Position numbers and translations under genes: made by a program | Notes under the pieces: generated by a model | Told to the model about the DNA's origin: nothing | Seen by the model: only the letters and a program-made list of their open reading frames with translations | Database searches by the model: none | Shown: in pieces, positions 1-9,818 of the stretch | Numbering within the stretch: the stretch's first letter is position 1 | Layout of the letters: each line of letters begins with the position of its first letter | NCBI GenBank assembly: GCA_024803745.1 | Contig: JANJXV010000043.1 | Location: 7,755,518 to 7,819,517 of the forward strand | From: Megascapheus bottae | Lineage: Eukaryota > Chordata > Mammalia > Rodentia > Geomyidae | Length of the DNA stretch: 64,000 nucleotides | Reading direction: 5' to 3'

Positions 1-1002
1 TTGTCTGTTGTATGGTTAGCAAAGATCTTCTCCCAATCTGTAGGCTTACCAATTAAGTTACCAGGTATGTCCTTTGCCATACAGAAGCTCTGCAGTTTAA
101 TGCAGTTCCACTTATCCAGCCTTTCTGTGATTTGTTGTGTTTCTTAGTCCTTATTAACAAAGTTTGGACCTGTGCCAAGGAGGTCTAGTGTGTCTCCTAT
201 TCCTTCTTGTAAAGTTTTCAGTGTGTCAGTTTTTACCTCCAGGTCTTTGATCCATTTGGAGTTACTTCTACTGCAGGGTGACAAATAAGGACCCAACTTT
301 GATTTCTGCAGGTTCTTAACCAGTTCTGCCAGCACCAGTTGTTGAAGAAGCTGTCTTTCTTCCATTCTATTTTTTTGGCTCCCTTTTCCACGTTTAGGTG
401 GCCATAGGTCTGTGGTTTAATATCTGGGTCCTCAGTTCTATTCCATTGGTCTTCAGGCCTGTTCTTGTGCCAGTACCAAGCTGTTTTGATAATTATAGCT
501 CTGTAATGGAGTCTAAAGTTTGGTATTGAAATTCCTCACACGCTGTTCCTTCTGCTAAGAAGTGTTTTTGTTATACAGTCTTTTATTATTCCATATGAAA
601 TTTGGATTGCCTCTACTATTTCTTTAAAGAATGACATTGGGGTATTGATGGGTATTGCCCTTGGCAAGATTGCCATTTTCACGATGTTGATTCTTCCAAT
701 CCAGGAGCATGGGAGATTTTTCCATTTCCTCACTTCGGCTTTAATTTCCTTTTTTAGGGTTTTAAAGTTTTCTTCAAAAAGGTCCTTTACATTCTTAGTT
801 AAGATAATTCCTAGGTACTTTATTTTTATTAAGGCTATTGCAAAAGGAGGTGCTATCCTCATTGTTGTCTCATTCCTCTCACTGTTGGCATAGGGGAAGG
901 CAGTTTATTTTTGCGGGTTAATTTTGTGCCCTGCTACTCTTCAAGTTTTGAATCAGCTCAAGAAGCTTGGGAGTGGAGTCTACAGGATTCTTTAATACAG
1001 AC
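1..1002 (-). mobile_element. L1 ORF2 fragment, antisense, open at the window edge
   Basis: Reading the minus strand gives L1 ORF2 downstream of the reverse-transcriptase core. The segment order is [10 protein letters not shown] near 1000, then [32 protein letters not shown] near 700, then the region with LVQQLLQRK near 340. Several frameshifts and stops break it. The element continues beyond the left edge, so its 3' end is not seen. Its content partly repeats that of the adjoining plus-strand L1 (both contain the ILTKNV-DLF segment), so the two are probably separate fragments and not one simple 5' inversion. Confidence 0.9.
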
Positions 1003-3326
1003 TAAAAAAGCAAGATCCATCGTTCTGTTGTCTTCATAAGACACATCTTGCCCCAAAACAGAATCATCTCTTGAAAGTGAGAGTTTGGAACAAAATTTAT
1101 CAAGCTAACGGCCCCCATAAACAGGCTGGAGTTGCCATCCTCATATGAGATAAAATAGACTTCAAACTAAAATTAGTGAGAAAAGACAAAGAAGGTTACT
1201 ACATACTAGTAAATGGATTTCTCTTCCAGGAGGACATAACTAACATAAATATCTACACACCTAATCCTGGAGCACCGAACTTCATCAAGCAAACTTTACA
1301 TTCTTTGAAACCATACATAGATCAAAACACAGTGATTGTTGGTGACTTTAATACACCACTCTCACCTATGGTCAGATCAACAAGGCAAAAACTCAACAGA
1401 GAAACCCTAGAATTGAACAACTTTATAGACCAACGAGATCTAACTGGTATCTGCAGATTATTTCAACCCATAACAACACAATATACATTTTTTTCAACAC
1501 CACATTTTAGGGCATAAAACAAACCTGGCAGATTCAGAAACACTGAAATTATTTCCTGCACGCTCTCAGACCACAAGAGCATCAAAGTGGAACTGAACAC
1601 CAGTCTCCACCAACGAAAACCCTGTAACTCATGGAGATTGAACAATACACTGTTGAATCAACAATGGGTCATCGAAGAGATCAGAACAGAAATCCAACAG
1701 TTTATGAAATTCAACAAAAATGAGCACACAAAATACAAGCTCCTTTGGGACACAGCAAAGGCAGTATTCAGAGGAAAATTTAAACCTCTGAGTGCCTACA
1801 ATAACAAATTGGAAAAATCGCAAACCCACAATTTAACGTGTCACCTTAAGCGCCTGGAAAAAGAGCAAAAAACCAACCAGATCCCACTAGAAGGAAGCAA
1901 ATTATTAAAATCAAAGCCGAATTAAATGAATTGGAGTCCAAAAAACTATAGGAAGAATCAACAAAACAGGGAGTTGGTTCTTTAAAAAATTAACAAAATT
2001 GACAAACCCTTAGCAAATCTTACCAAATAAAGAAGGGAGTATTCCAAAATAAACAAAATCACACATGAGAATGGTAGTATCAAGACAGAAATTACCCAAA
2101 TCCAGAGGATAATGAGGGAATACTTCTCGAACGTTCATGCCAACAAATTTGAGAATCTAGAAGAAATGGATGAATTCCTAGCCAATATTAACATACCCAC
2201 ACTGAACTAAGAAGACCTAAACCAACTAAATAGGCCTATTTCAAGCACTGAAATAAAAATGGCAATAAGAGAACTTAAACCTAAGAAAAGCCCAGGGCCA
2301 GATGGATTCACAGCTGAATTCTATAAAGTTTTCAAAACAGAGCTCACACCAATACTCCTCAAGTTCTTCAACGAAATTGAAAATGAACGCTCTTTGCCAA
2401 ACTCCTTCTTTGAAGCTTGTATAACCCTCATCCCCAAAACAGACAGAGATCCATCAAAGAAAGAGAACTATAGACCCATTTCCTTGATGAATATTGATTC
2501 AAAACTTCTCAACAAAATACTGGCCAACCGTCTACAACAACTCATCAAAAAAATCATACACTATGATCAAACAGGATTCATCACAGTTAGGCAAAGGTGG
2601 TTGAACATATGTAAATCAATTAATATAATTCAACACATCAACAGGAGAAAGGACAAAAATCACATGAATGTCTCAATAGATATAGAAAAGGCATTTGACA
2701 AGATCCAACAACCTTTTACGCTAAAAGCTCTGGAGAAACTAGGAATCCATGGACATTCCTCAATATAATAAAGGCTGTGTATGACAAACCCAGAGCTAGT
2801 ATTACACTTATTGGCGAAAACCTAAAGCCATTCCCTCTAAAATCAGGAACGAGACAAGGATGCCCATTCTCTATACTCCTCTTTAACACAGTATTAGAAT
2901 TCCTAGCCATTGCAATAAGGCAAGAAGCAAGCATAAAAGGGATCCAAGTAGAGAAAGAGGAAGTAAAACTATCCTTCTTTGCATGATTCTGTATTTAAAG
3001 AATCCTATAGACTCTACCCCCAAGCTTCATGAGCTGATTCAAAACTTTGGAAGTGTAGCAGGCTATAAAATTAACCCTCAAAAATCAACTGCCTTCCTCT
3101 ACGCCAACAGTGAGAAGAATGAGGCAATAACCAGGAAAGCAACTCCTTTCACAATTGCCTCAAAGAAAATGAAATACCCAGTAATTATCCTAACTAAGAA
3201 TGTAGAGGACCTTTTTGATGAAAACTTAAAACCCTGAAAAAGGAAATTAAAGCAGAACTGAGGAAATGGAAAATCCTCCCATGATCCTGGATTGGAAGAA
3301 TCAATATCGTGAAAATGACAATATTT
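1003..3326 (+). mobile_element. L1 ORF2 fragment (endonuclease to reverse transcriptase), inactivated
   Basis: Sense L1 ORF2. The endonuclease part reads YILVNGFLFQEDITNINIY and then GDFNTPLSP near 1340-1370. The linker follows (RKPCNSWRLNNTLLNQQW near 1615), then the RT domain with [17 protein letters not shown] near 2280, [17 protein letters not shown] and [11 protein letters not shown] near 2675. The RT active-site motif (normally FADD) is destroyed: about 7 bases are missing at 2982-2984, so SFFA runs into ATGATTCTG. There are several other frameshifts and stops. The fragment ends near GRINIVKM at about 3320, so the ORF2 C-terminus and 3' UTR are absent. Confidence 0.93.
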
Positions 3327-3992
3327 CTAGGTAGTCCCATTTATCGTGTCTCCCTCCAATGTGTTGTGACCCTGGGATTCTGTTCAGGGATCCTTTGCCT
3401 TTGCCTATGAGTTCCAGTGTCTCTCCTACTTTATCATGTAGCAGTTTCATTTTCCAGTCTGACATTGAGGTCTCTAATCCACTTTGAGTTAACATGCTTG
3501 TGCATGGTGAAAGGCTAGGGTCAATTTTTAGTTTTCTGCATGTGGCTGCCCAGTTTTACCAACACCAATAATTCAATAGACTGTGTTTGTTCCACTGTAT
3601 ATCTTCGGCTCCTTTGTCAAATACAAGTTGACGATATGTATGTGGTTCTATTTCTGGGTCTTCTACTCTGTTCCACTGATCTTCTGGTCTGTTTTTGTGC
3701 CAATATCAAGTGGTTTTTGTTGTTATAGAAGAGTTTAAATCTGGTTGTAATACCACCTAGAATTGTTTTGGCTATTCTAGGTCTTTTCTTGTTCCAAATG
3801 AATCCTTGGATTATATCTTCTATATCAGTAAAGAAGGTCTTTGGGATTTTGATGGGGATTGCATTGAATTTTATATCAATTTTGGCAGTATAGCCATTTT
3901 CATTATGTTGGTTCTCCCTATCCATGATCATGGGATGTCTTTCCCTTTCCTACTCTTCTCTTTAATTTCTTTCATTATGCTTTTATAGTTGC
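3327..3992 (-). mobile_element. Older L1 ORF2 fragment, antisense
   Basis: The minus strand reads [20 protein letters not shown] near 3920, then [20 protein letters not shown] and [14 protein letters not shown], ending near DKWDYLEILSF. This is the same ORF2 region as in the neighbouring L1s ([24 protein letters not shown]) but clearly more diverged, so it comes from another subfamily or an older insertion. Confidence 0.85.
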
Positions 3993-4006
3993 AAGATCAG
4001 GTTTTC

Positions 4007-4168
4007 AAGCCAGCATGCACAGGAAAGTCTGTGAGACTCTGATCTCCAATAAACAACTCAGCAATGGCTGGAAATGGCACTGTGGCTCAAGGTGTAGAGC
4101 ACTGGACTTGAGCCAAAAAGCTCATGGCAGTGTCTAATCCCTGAGTTCAACCACAAGGACCAGCACAA
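4007..4168 (+). repeat. SINE fragment (B1-like/tRNA-like type), 5'-truncated
   Basis: It starts in the middle of the 7SL-like half (gaaagtctgtgagactctgat) and runs through the tRNA-like right half: GGCACTGTGGCTCAAGG box-A-like, GAGTTCAACC box-B-like, then the A-rich end near 4165. It is a typical truncated copy with several point differences from better copies in this window, such as 24385. Confidence 0.7.
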
Positions 4169-4169
4169 T

Positions 4170-4500
4170 AAAGGTTAAAAACAGAATGTAACTTATATTT
4201 AACTTTCATCAATGACTCGTGTGAAATGCAAAATTTTATTTAGAATTGTCAGTTAAATGCACCTGGTAGTATGCTATAGCAGATTCCAGAAGTGACATCA
4301 GAATACACATAGCCTCCACAAAATTAAAAACTATGAACTATGAGGCACTCATATCATATGATTTATTTTAGGCCATTTCATTTGTTTCAACCATATTCTA
4401 CAGGCCCATGAACTTTCTGTCATGTGAGAGAGTGTATTTAACATGTTTCTAGGTAAATTTGCAAGGAAAGTCATTTATTATTTTTTTCCTTACCCAAAAC
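4170..4500. repeat. Local duplication family D, copy 1 (partial)
   Basis: The sequence from AAACAGAATGTAACTTA onward matches 8150-8460 (copy 2) and 25470-25590 (copy 3). It shares the blocks around TTTAACT-TCATCA-TGACT and, with copy 2, the later CATATTCT block. No ORF with coding character lies in it. It appears to be the remnant of a non-coding unit that flanked OR genes before local duplication. Confidence 0.6.
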
Positions 4501-4502
4501 CC

Positions 4503-4623
4503 TAACAGCCAGGCTCTGTTGGTCCACGGTTGCTACCCTAGCTGCTCACAAGGAAGAAATCTCACGATTTGCATTTTGAGGTCAGCCACAGTTGGAAATC
4601 CCATAAAACTGTTATTTCCAACT

Positions 4624-4687
<64 letters not shown>

Positions 4688-4740
4688 ACACAGAGAGTCA
4701 GAGGTGGGGTGTAGTTCCAGTGATAGGTCACTAGTCTTCA
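4503..4740 (+). repeat. SINE left half followed by (CA)n microsatellite
   Basis: A diverged B1-like left monomer (TAGCTGCTCACAAGGAAG... AGGTCAGCCACAGTTGGAAATC) runs into a long CA repeat at 4625-4692. The right-half remnant follows (GGTGGGGTGTAGTTCCAGTGATAGGTCACTAG). The CA tract has probably grown inside the SINE's A-rich linker, as also seen at 8588-8634. Confidence 0.6.
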
Positions 4741-5476
4741 GGAAATAAATTTACGGATAGTAACAAGTCCTGAGGACTGACACAAACAAATAACTAACTC
4801 TCCACCCCAACATACGATGCAACTTTTATTAACCATGAGACAGAGGCTCACATGTGCTATGGTAACATCAGAGCATCTGGCCAGATCTGTAGATAAAAGC
4901 TTTTAAGGTTTTAGATTGAGTAATTCGGTGTATAAGTGACCATTGAAATCAGCATGGAAATAACCACACTCCTTTCAAGGAATAGTTTTATTGTTTTTAA
5001 GTGGATGTCAAAGTGTTCACAATTTAGTATGTCACTTTATGTATCTGGGTCCGCATCACACCTTTCATCATTCCACTCCATATCTCTCAACCCTACATAT
5101 CCCCTGATTGTCCGACTTTCATTTTCACATATAGTGGATAGTATTGAATATGCTTACTGAATGTCATGAGTGTTTTCTCCCTTACCATTCCATCTTCACC
5201 CTTCTACACCCTTCCTCTTGGTTTTATCTCCATCCCCAACACTTCAAGTACAAGCTACTTCATATTTTTTAGGTTACCTAATAAGTTCATGGCTCAAAGA
5301 ATCACATTATTGGAATTGTCCCCTGTATAGTCCATTGTCAGTGCATTTGTTCATAGTCACCTGTGATCCAGCAGGTCTTTATATGTATATTTGTAAAATG
5401 GTACTCTATTCCATATTCTTCATTTCAATCAACTTCTAGGTACTCATGTAAGACATTCAACTATATTAGAATAGAA
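4741..5476. other. Non-coding interval, no gene seen
   Basis: No exon-like or protein-like sequence is recognised. The stretch around 5000-5450 is pyrimidine-rich with alternating A/T-rich blocks and could be an old antisense LINE 3' region, but I cannot assign a family. Confidence 0.5.
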
Positions 5477-5672
5477 GGGGCTGGGCATGTGGCTTAGGGG
5501 TAGAGTGCTTGCCTAGCAATTAAGAAGCACTAGGTTGACCGACTCTGTACCACTTACACAGAAGACTCTGCAAGTGGTGCTGTGGCTCCAAGTGGTAGAG
5601 TGCTAGCTTTGAGAACAGACAGGCTCAGGATAGAGCCCAGACCCTGAGTTCAATCCCCAGGACTATCAAAAA
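5477..5672 (+). repeat. Dimeric SINE (ID-like + tRNA-like right monomer)
   Basis: The left monomer has a box-A-like segment (TGGCTTAGGGGTAGAGTG) and the core GCTTGCCTAGCA. The right monomer has GTGGTGCTGTGGCTCCAAG, TAGAGTGCTAG and GAGTTCAATCCCCAGGACT, then an A tail. The tail has expanded into the adjoining purine microsatellite. Confidence 0.8.
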
Positions 5673-5762
5673 AATCCAAACAATCATGAAAGAAAAAGAA
5701 AGAGAGACAGAAAGAAATAGAGAAAGAAATAGAGAAAGAAAGAAAATAAGAAAGAAAGGAAA

Positions 5763-5819
<57 letters not shown>

Positions 5820-5821
5820 GA
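5673..5821 (+). repeat. (GAAA)n / (GA)n purine microsatellite
   Basis: Interrupted GAAA repeats lead into an almost pure GA tract at about 5766-5821. It grew from the poly-A end of the preceding SINE. The apparent serine/leucine-rich ORF on the opposite strand is a microsatellite artefact. Confidence 0.95.
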
Positions 5822-6175
5822 ATGAACATTATATGGAATATTTTTGGATCAAAGAACAATAGAGGCTCCTCTTCCAAGATCACTGGAAAAAAATCCACAG
5901 AAGTCATCCTGGTTGGTGAAACTCAATCTCATCCAATCTAAAAAGAAACACCCATGTATACTTTCTTTATTAATAAAGAAATAGTGACATTTTCTGAAGA
6001 TATTATCCTTGTAAATGTTCTGGAAAACATAGACAATTGGTTTCTCACCCTTAATTCATACAGATAATTCAGCACTAGAAAATACTATGCTGAGCCATCT
6101 GTCTCTAAGGAGATTTCATTTCTTCATCCTCGTTCTTCTTCCTGGTTTTCTAATTCCCATCCTGGTTCCTTCTTT
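5822..6175. other. Unique-looking non-coding interval
   Basis: No repeat or coding similarity is recognised before the pyrimidine tract that begins near 6170. Confidence 0.4.
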
Positions 6176-6240
6176 TTCTTCCTTTCTTCCTTCTTTCCTT
6201 CCTTCCTTCCTTTCCTCTTTCTTTCTTTCTCTTTCTTTCT

Positions 6241-6291
<51 letters not shown>

Positions 6292-6292
6292 G
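6170..6292 (+). repeat. (TTTC)n / polypyrimidine microsatellite
   Basis: The tract is nearly pure TTTC with scattered TTCC units. It lies at the A-rich end (read on the minus strand) of the following antisense SINE, matching the TTTC tract and SINE arrangement at 30129-30434. Confidence 0.95.
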
Positions 6293-6299
6293 TGTGTAT

Positions 6300-6515
6300 G
6301 ATAGCTCAAGGACTTGTATTCAGATTCTGGGAACTTCACTGAGATTTTTCTTCTCTTTCTACCCCTTGAGTCACACCTCTACTTTTGGCTCTTTGATGGG
6401 TAATTGGAGATAAGATTCTCATGGCCTTTGTTGCCTCTGTTGGCTTCGAACTGGGATCCTAAGATCTCTGTGCCTTGAATAGCTAGGAACACAGGTGTGA
6501 ACCATAGGTACACAA
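6300..6515 (-). repeat. SINE (B1-like left + tRNA-like right), antisense
   Basis: On the minus strand it runs from the B1-like start (ctattcaaggcacagagatc) through the AATTACCCATCAAAG linker to the right half near 6320. It is diverged but the order of segments matches sense copies such as 23015-23255. Confidence 0.75.
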
Positions 6516-6522
6516 AATAAAC

Positions 6523-6935
6523 TATACTTTAAGAAAACAATCACTCATTATATGGCTTTTTTCCTATAACCTGGAGTTCCTTTCATTTAGTGTGATAATA
6601 TATGGCCTTATGTATCTAGGTTTTGCTCTATTGTAAACGTCTGCCAGGAGATCCCAAGGTTTCTACTGATTATTTCTCATCTCTTTTGCTCTCCCTTGGT
6701 TACTCATATTGTTACAGTATTTTACCTTGTTATCTAATATATTGTATATATGTTTAGTTAGTTATCTGACATCAGATAGGGAACATGGAAAAAAAGTTGA
6801 GGGATGAAAGTGGGGGGAGTGAAATGGGGACCCAGACATGAAAAAGGGTATTAAAGTTTGTGAAGTAATGTACCTTCTATCTGGAGAATATAATGTAACC
6901 CTTCTTTTATTTACAATAAAAATATATGAAAAAGT
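6523..6935 (+). mobile_element. L1 3' UTR insertion with 5' inversion (twin-primed)
   Basis: Bases 6683-6935 are sense L1 3' UTR. They contain CTCATCTCTTTTGCTCTCCC, the purine-rich tract near 6800, GCACCTTCTATCTGG-type sequence and a poly-A end. The preceding 6523-6682 is the immediately upstream part of the same L1 3' region in reverse orientation (CATTATATGGCTTTTT, GGCCTTATGTATC). A sense 3' end joined to an inverted adjacent segment is the hallmark of twin priming. Only a few bases of the 3' UTR are missing at the switch point. Confidence 0.75.
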
Positions 6936-6974
6936 AAACAAAACTTTTTTCCAGTTTACTCAACCTAAATGCCT

Positions 6975-7060
6975 CAATTGGAAGAGCACTGTTCTTGAGA
7001 ATAAGAGGCTCAGGCACAGTGCTCAGGTCCAAAATTTAAGCTCCACAGCTGAACAAAAAA
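6975..7060 (+). repeat. SINE right-monomer remnant
   Basis: GGAAGAGCACTGTTCTTGAG, GGCTCAGGCACAGTGCTCAGG and ATTTAAGCTCC follow the right-half order of the dimeric SINE. The left monomer is missing. Confidence 0.5.
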
Positions 7061-7084
7061 CACAGCTTTCTCTCTTCAGAATGG

Positions 7085-7275
7085 ATTATGCAGGGCTGAG
7101 AGCATGCTTAGGTGGTACAGTGCTTGCCTAGCATGCACAAAGCTATTGGTTTGATTCTTTGATAGCACATTGAGAGAAAAAGGAAGAAGTGGCTATGTCT
7201 CAAGTGGTAGAGCACTAGCCTTGAGAAATCCCAAGGACAGTGCCCCAGCACTCAGTTCAGGCTCCAGGATGGGTA
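7085..7275 (+). repeat. Dimeric SINE (ID-like + tRNA-like)
   Basis: The left monomer contains TAGGTGGTACAGTGCTTGCC and TAGCATGCACAAAG, with a box-B-like GGTTTGATTC. The right monomer contains CTCAAGTGGTAGAGCACTAG and the CCCAAGGACAGTGCC core. The end is purine-rich (GAAAAG repeats). Confidence 0.8.
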
Positions 7276-7309
7276 AAGAAGAAAAGAGAAGAAAAGAAAA
7301 GGAAAAATA

Positions 7310-8460
7310 ATCTCACAGAATGTATTCTGTATAGGTGGACATGGAGGATTTCCAGCTGCAGGATCATATGGTGTTGGATATTTGATGAGATGCCAGAGGA
7401 CAGGCTGATGATAGGCTCTCCTACCATCATGGAACCTGATTTGCAGAACTCACAATTAGAAAAATTAATCCAAATCTTACAAATCCAAATCAAGTCACTA
7501 ACATCGATGAGAGGTAAAAAAAAGTCCCAAACAATAGATTTTATATTTGTCCTCTGGAAAGCAAAGCTTCCAAGTTCTATGCCTAGATGACAGCATCAAA
7601 AATATGGCTAATTGGGGCCAGGAATTTGCCCTGGTGGTGGACTGTATGCCTAGCTTACACGAAGATCTGGGCTTGATACCTCAGTAGAAAAAAAAGTTGG
7701 AAGTGGTGCTGTGGCTCAAGTGACCTTGAGCTCTAGCCTTGACAAAGCCCAAGGACAGTGTCCAGACCCTGTGTTTACGACCCAGGACTGGCAAAAAATG
7801 TGGCTAACTATAGCATATAGAGGAATGCAATTCCAAGGTGTAAGACTTTTGAGTAGGACAATTTAACAACAGAAATATCCAGAATATCATTGTCTTGAGT
7901 GGGGTTCCATTAGGAAGTATGAGAATGAATGGAAACAAGGAGCCATAGGAGAATGCAGTCATGATAATCCATGTTCATGTGTGTAAAAAATGAAATTTGG
8001 ATCGCAATATGCACATTGGTGAAAGGGTAGGTGGAAGAGAAAAATGATGGAAGAGATGAATCTGATGAGGATACTTTGTACAAATGTATGGACTTGCTAA
8101 TCTGAAATGTGTTTCTACAAGGAAGTTAAGAGAAAAGTGTTAAACAGAAAAAGTAGCTTAGTCAAATTATTAAATGATATAGTCTTTAACTGTCATCAGT
8201 GACTTCTTTGAAATACAAACTATTGTAAAACTGTTTCAGTTAAGTATGTGTGGAGAGGCAAGCACACAAATGATATCAGCACACATTCTTCTCCCGATAA
8301 TTAAAAAAATACATTTTACATTATTGATCTTACATCATAGTATTTGTCTCAAACATATTCTCTAAATCAATAAACATTCCATAATGTAAGATAGCTTATG
8401 GACTCATTTTCCTGCCCCGTCACAAATAATAATCATTTAATGCTTTCTATGGAGAAAAAC
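7310..8460. repeat. Local duplication family D, copy 2
   Basis: This copy aligns in order with 24840-25590. Shared landmarks are GAGGACAGGCTGATRATMGGC near 7400 and 24925, CTCACAATTA, TAGATGA-AG-TC-AAA and the TTTAACTGTCA-CAGTGACTTCT block near 8190 and 25510. It carries a dimeric SINE at 7615-7800 that copy 3 lacks, so that SINE came after the duplication. No OR or other gene lies in it. It sits on the 3' side of OR-1. Confidence 0.7.
7615..7800 (+). repeat. Dimeric SINE inside duplication copy 2
   Basis: The ID-like left part (TGGTGGACTGTATGCCTAGC) is followed by the right part (GAAGTGGTGCTGTGGCTC, GACAAAGCCCAAGGACAGTG) and an A-rich end (GACTGGCAAAAAATG). Confidence 0.8.
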
Positions 8461-8464
8461 AGGT

Positions 8465-8586
8465 TTAGCTGTGTGCCTGTGGTTCACACAGAATATCCAA
8501 GAGGGTCAGGATCAGAGACCTGAGAATTTCAGTTTCAAAGCCATGTAGGGCTGGAAAGTTCATCAGAATTTGAGCTCCAATTAAAG

Positions 8587-8638
<52 letters not shown>

Positions 8639-8745
8639 CCAGAAGTGCAGTTATGCATCAAGTAGTAGAAGAATAGACCTGAGCAAAAAAGCTCATGGAC
8701 AGTGTCCAGACCCTGAGTTCAAGCACCAGCACTGCTTCAAACAAA
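8465..8745 (+). repeat. SINE with internal (CA)n
   Basis: A diverged B1-like left half (8465-8585) is followed by a CA microsatellite at 8588-8634. The right half follows (AGAAGTGCAGTTATG, GCTCATGGACAGTGTCCAG, CCTGAGTTCAAGC). The microsatellite occupies the linker between the two monomers. Confidence 0.7.
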
Positions 8746-8867
8746 CTAACAAAGAAACAAGGAAACCTCAAAAATAACACCCATCTTGCTTTTGTTAGTT
8801 AGGAACTAGAGGCTCACCCCTGAAATCTGGGCATCTGGCTGGTCCTGTTCTTTAACAAGCACTAGAT

Positions 8868-9110
8868 CCTAGCCAGTGGGGTGGCTCAAGCCAGTAATCC
8901 TAGCTACTCGAGTGGCTTAGATCTGTGGATTAAGGTCCAAAACCAGCCTGGGCACAAAAGGAGTTCAGACTTTTATCTCAAAATTACCTCTAGAAAATGT
9001 CAAGTGGGGCTTTTGTCAAAGGTGGGCTTGGACTTAATCTAAAGAGCTCAGGGAACACACTCACGGTGAGTTCATCCCCTTGAACCACAAAAAAATCCCT
9101 GGAAACTATG
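8868..9110 (+). repeat. SINE (B1-like + tRNA-like)
   Basis: GGTGGCTCAAGCCAGTAATC, CTAGCTACTCGAG and CAAAACCAGCCTGGGCAC mark the left half. AAAGAGCTCAGGGAACAC and the A tail near 9095 mark the right half. Confidence 0.75.
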
Positions 9111-9324
9111 TATAAAATAACTAAAAACAACGTGTTGATCATAAATCATGTGCCAAGAAATGAGAAAGCCCCAAGTTCAAACACCAGTGCTACCAAAACC
9201 AAAATAATCTGTTTTTCTCCACTTTTATTGAGGTAAAATATCAATGAGAGAAATTTCATATCTAAACCACTGTAAAATTCAGTTGGACTATCATTTCCAG
9301 GCATGTGTCATCTTTGCAAACTAA

Positions 9325-9703
9325 AATTTTTTTTGAACAGTCCACTTTTATTTTCCCAAAGTGCTCTTCTGCAAACTTCCTTTCCCTTGTAACAGCAGCA
9401 AACCCGTAGAGGAGGATGAAGTAAGCCAGGGAAAATGGACACATCTTTTTCCCCTGAGTTAATCTTTGAGAAGGAAGTGGCCACAACTTTGTCACTGTGT
9501 CTTGGTCTGGGGCTTGGTGTCTTCAGAGACTTCTTCTTGTCCTTTCTGTTGCAGCTGCCACATGTTGGCATACACCCCACCTCTGGACAACAGGGCTTCA
9601 TGCCTTCCTCTCACTATGATACAGCCATCCTTGATGACAAGAATTTGGCCGACATTCACCACAGTTGAGAGCCTCTGTGCCACCACAATGGTGCTCCTGT
9701 GTC
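9325..9703 (-). pseudogene. Abcb6-ps: ABCB6 processed pseudogene, 3' fragment
   Basis: The minus strand from about 9700 reads [44 protein letters not shown] and SEDTKPQT before a stop. I recognise this from family knowledge as the extreme C-terminus of the mitochondrial/endolysosomal half-transporter ABCB6, the end of its nucleotide-binding domain (D-loop and H-loop side). The in-frame stop is followed by about 160 bases of apparent 3' UTR, then AATAAA near 9345 and an A run at 9327-9334, which supports retroposition. The copy is 5'-truncated, keeping only about 65 codons. The switch histidine of IVVAHRLST is glutamine here, and an extra lysine lies in QLQQ-GQEE. It is a dead passenger unrelated to olfaction, inserted just 3' of OR-1. 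Confidence is high for the parent and for non-function. Confidence 0.85.
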
Positions 9704-9818
9704 ATCAATTATATTGATGAAACCAGAAAAATACAAAGAATGTGCACAGACAGGTATGATTTACAGGAATTTGGGTTAAATTTTCTTCCAATGGAAAACC
9801 ATATTACAGATGGATTTC

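Noticed and set aside
1..3326. One twin-primed L1 spanning both orientations
   Set aside because: The two halves overlap in ORF2 content (both contain the ILTKNV-DLF region), which simple twin priming does not give.
6087..6413. Serine/phenylalanine-rich ORFs in both directions
   Set aside because: They translate a TTTC microsatellite and its SINE; no protein-like composition outside the repeat.
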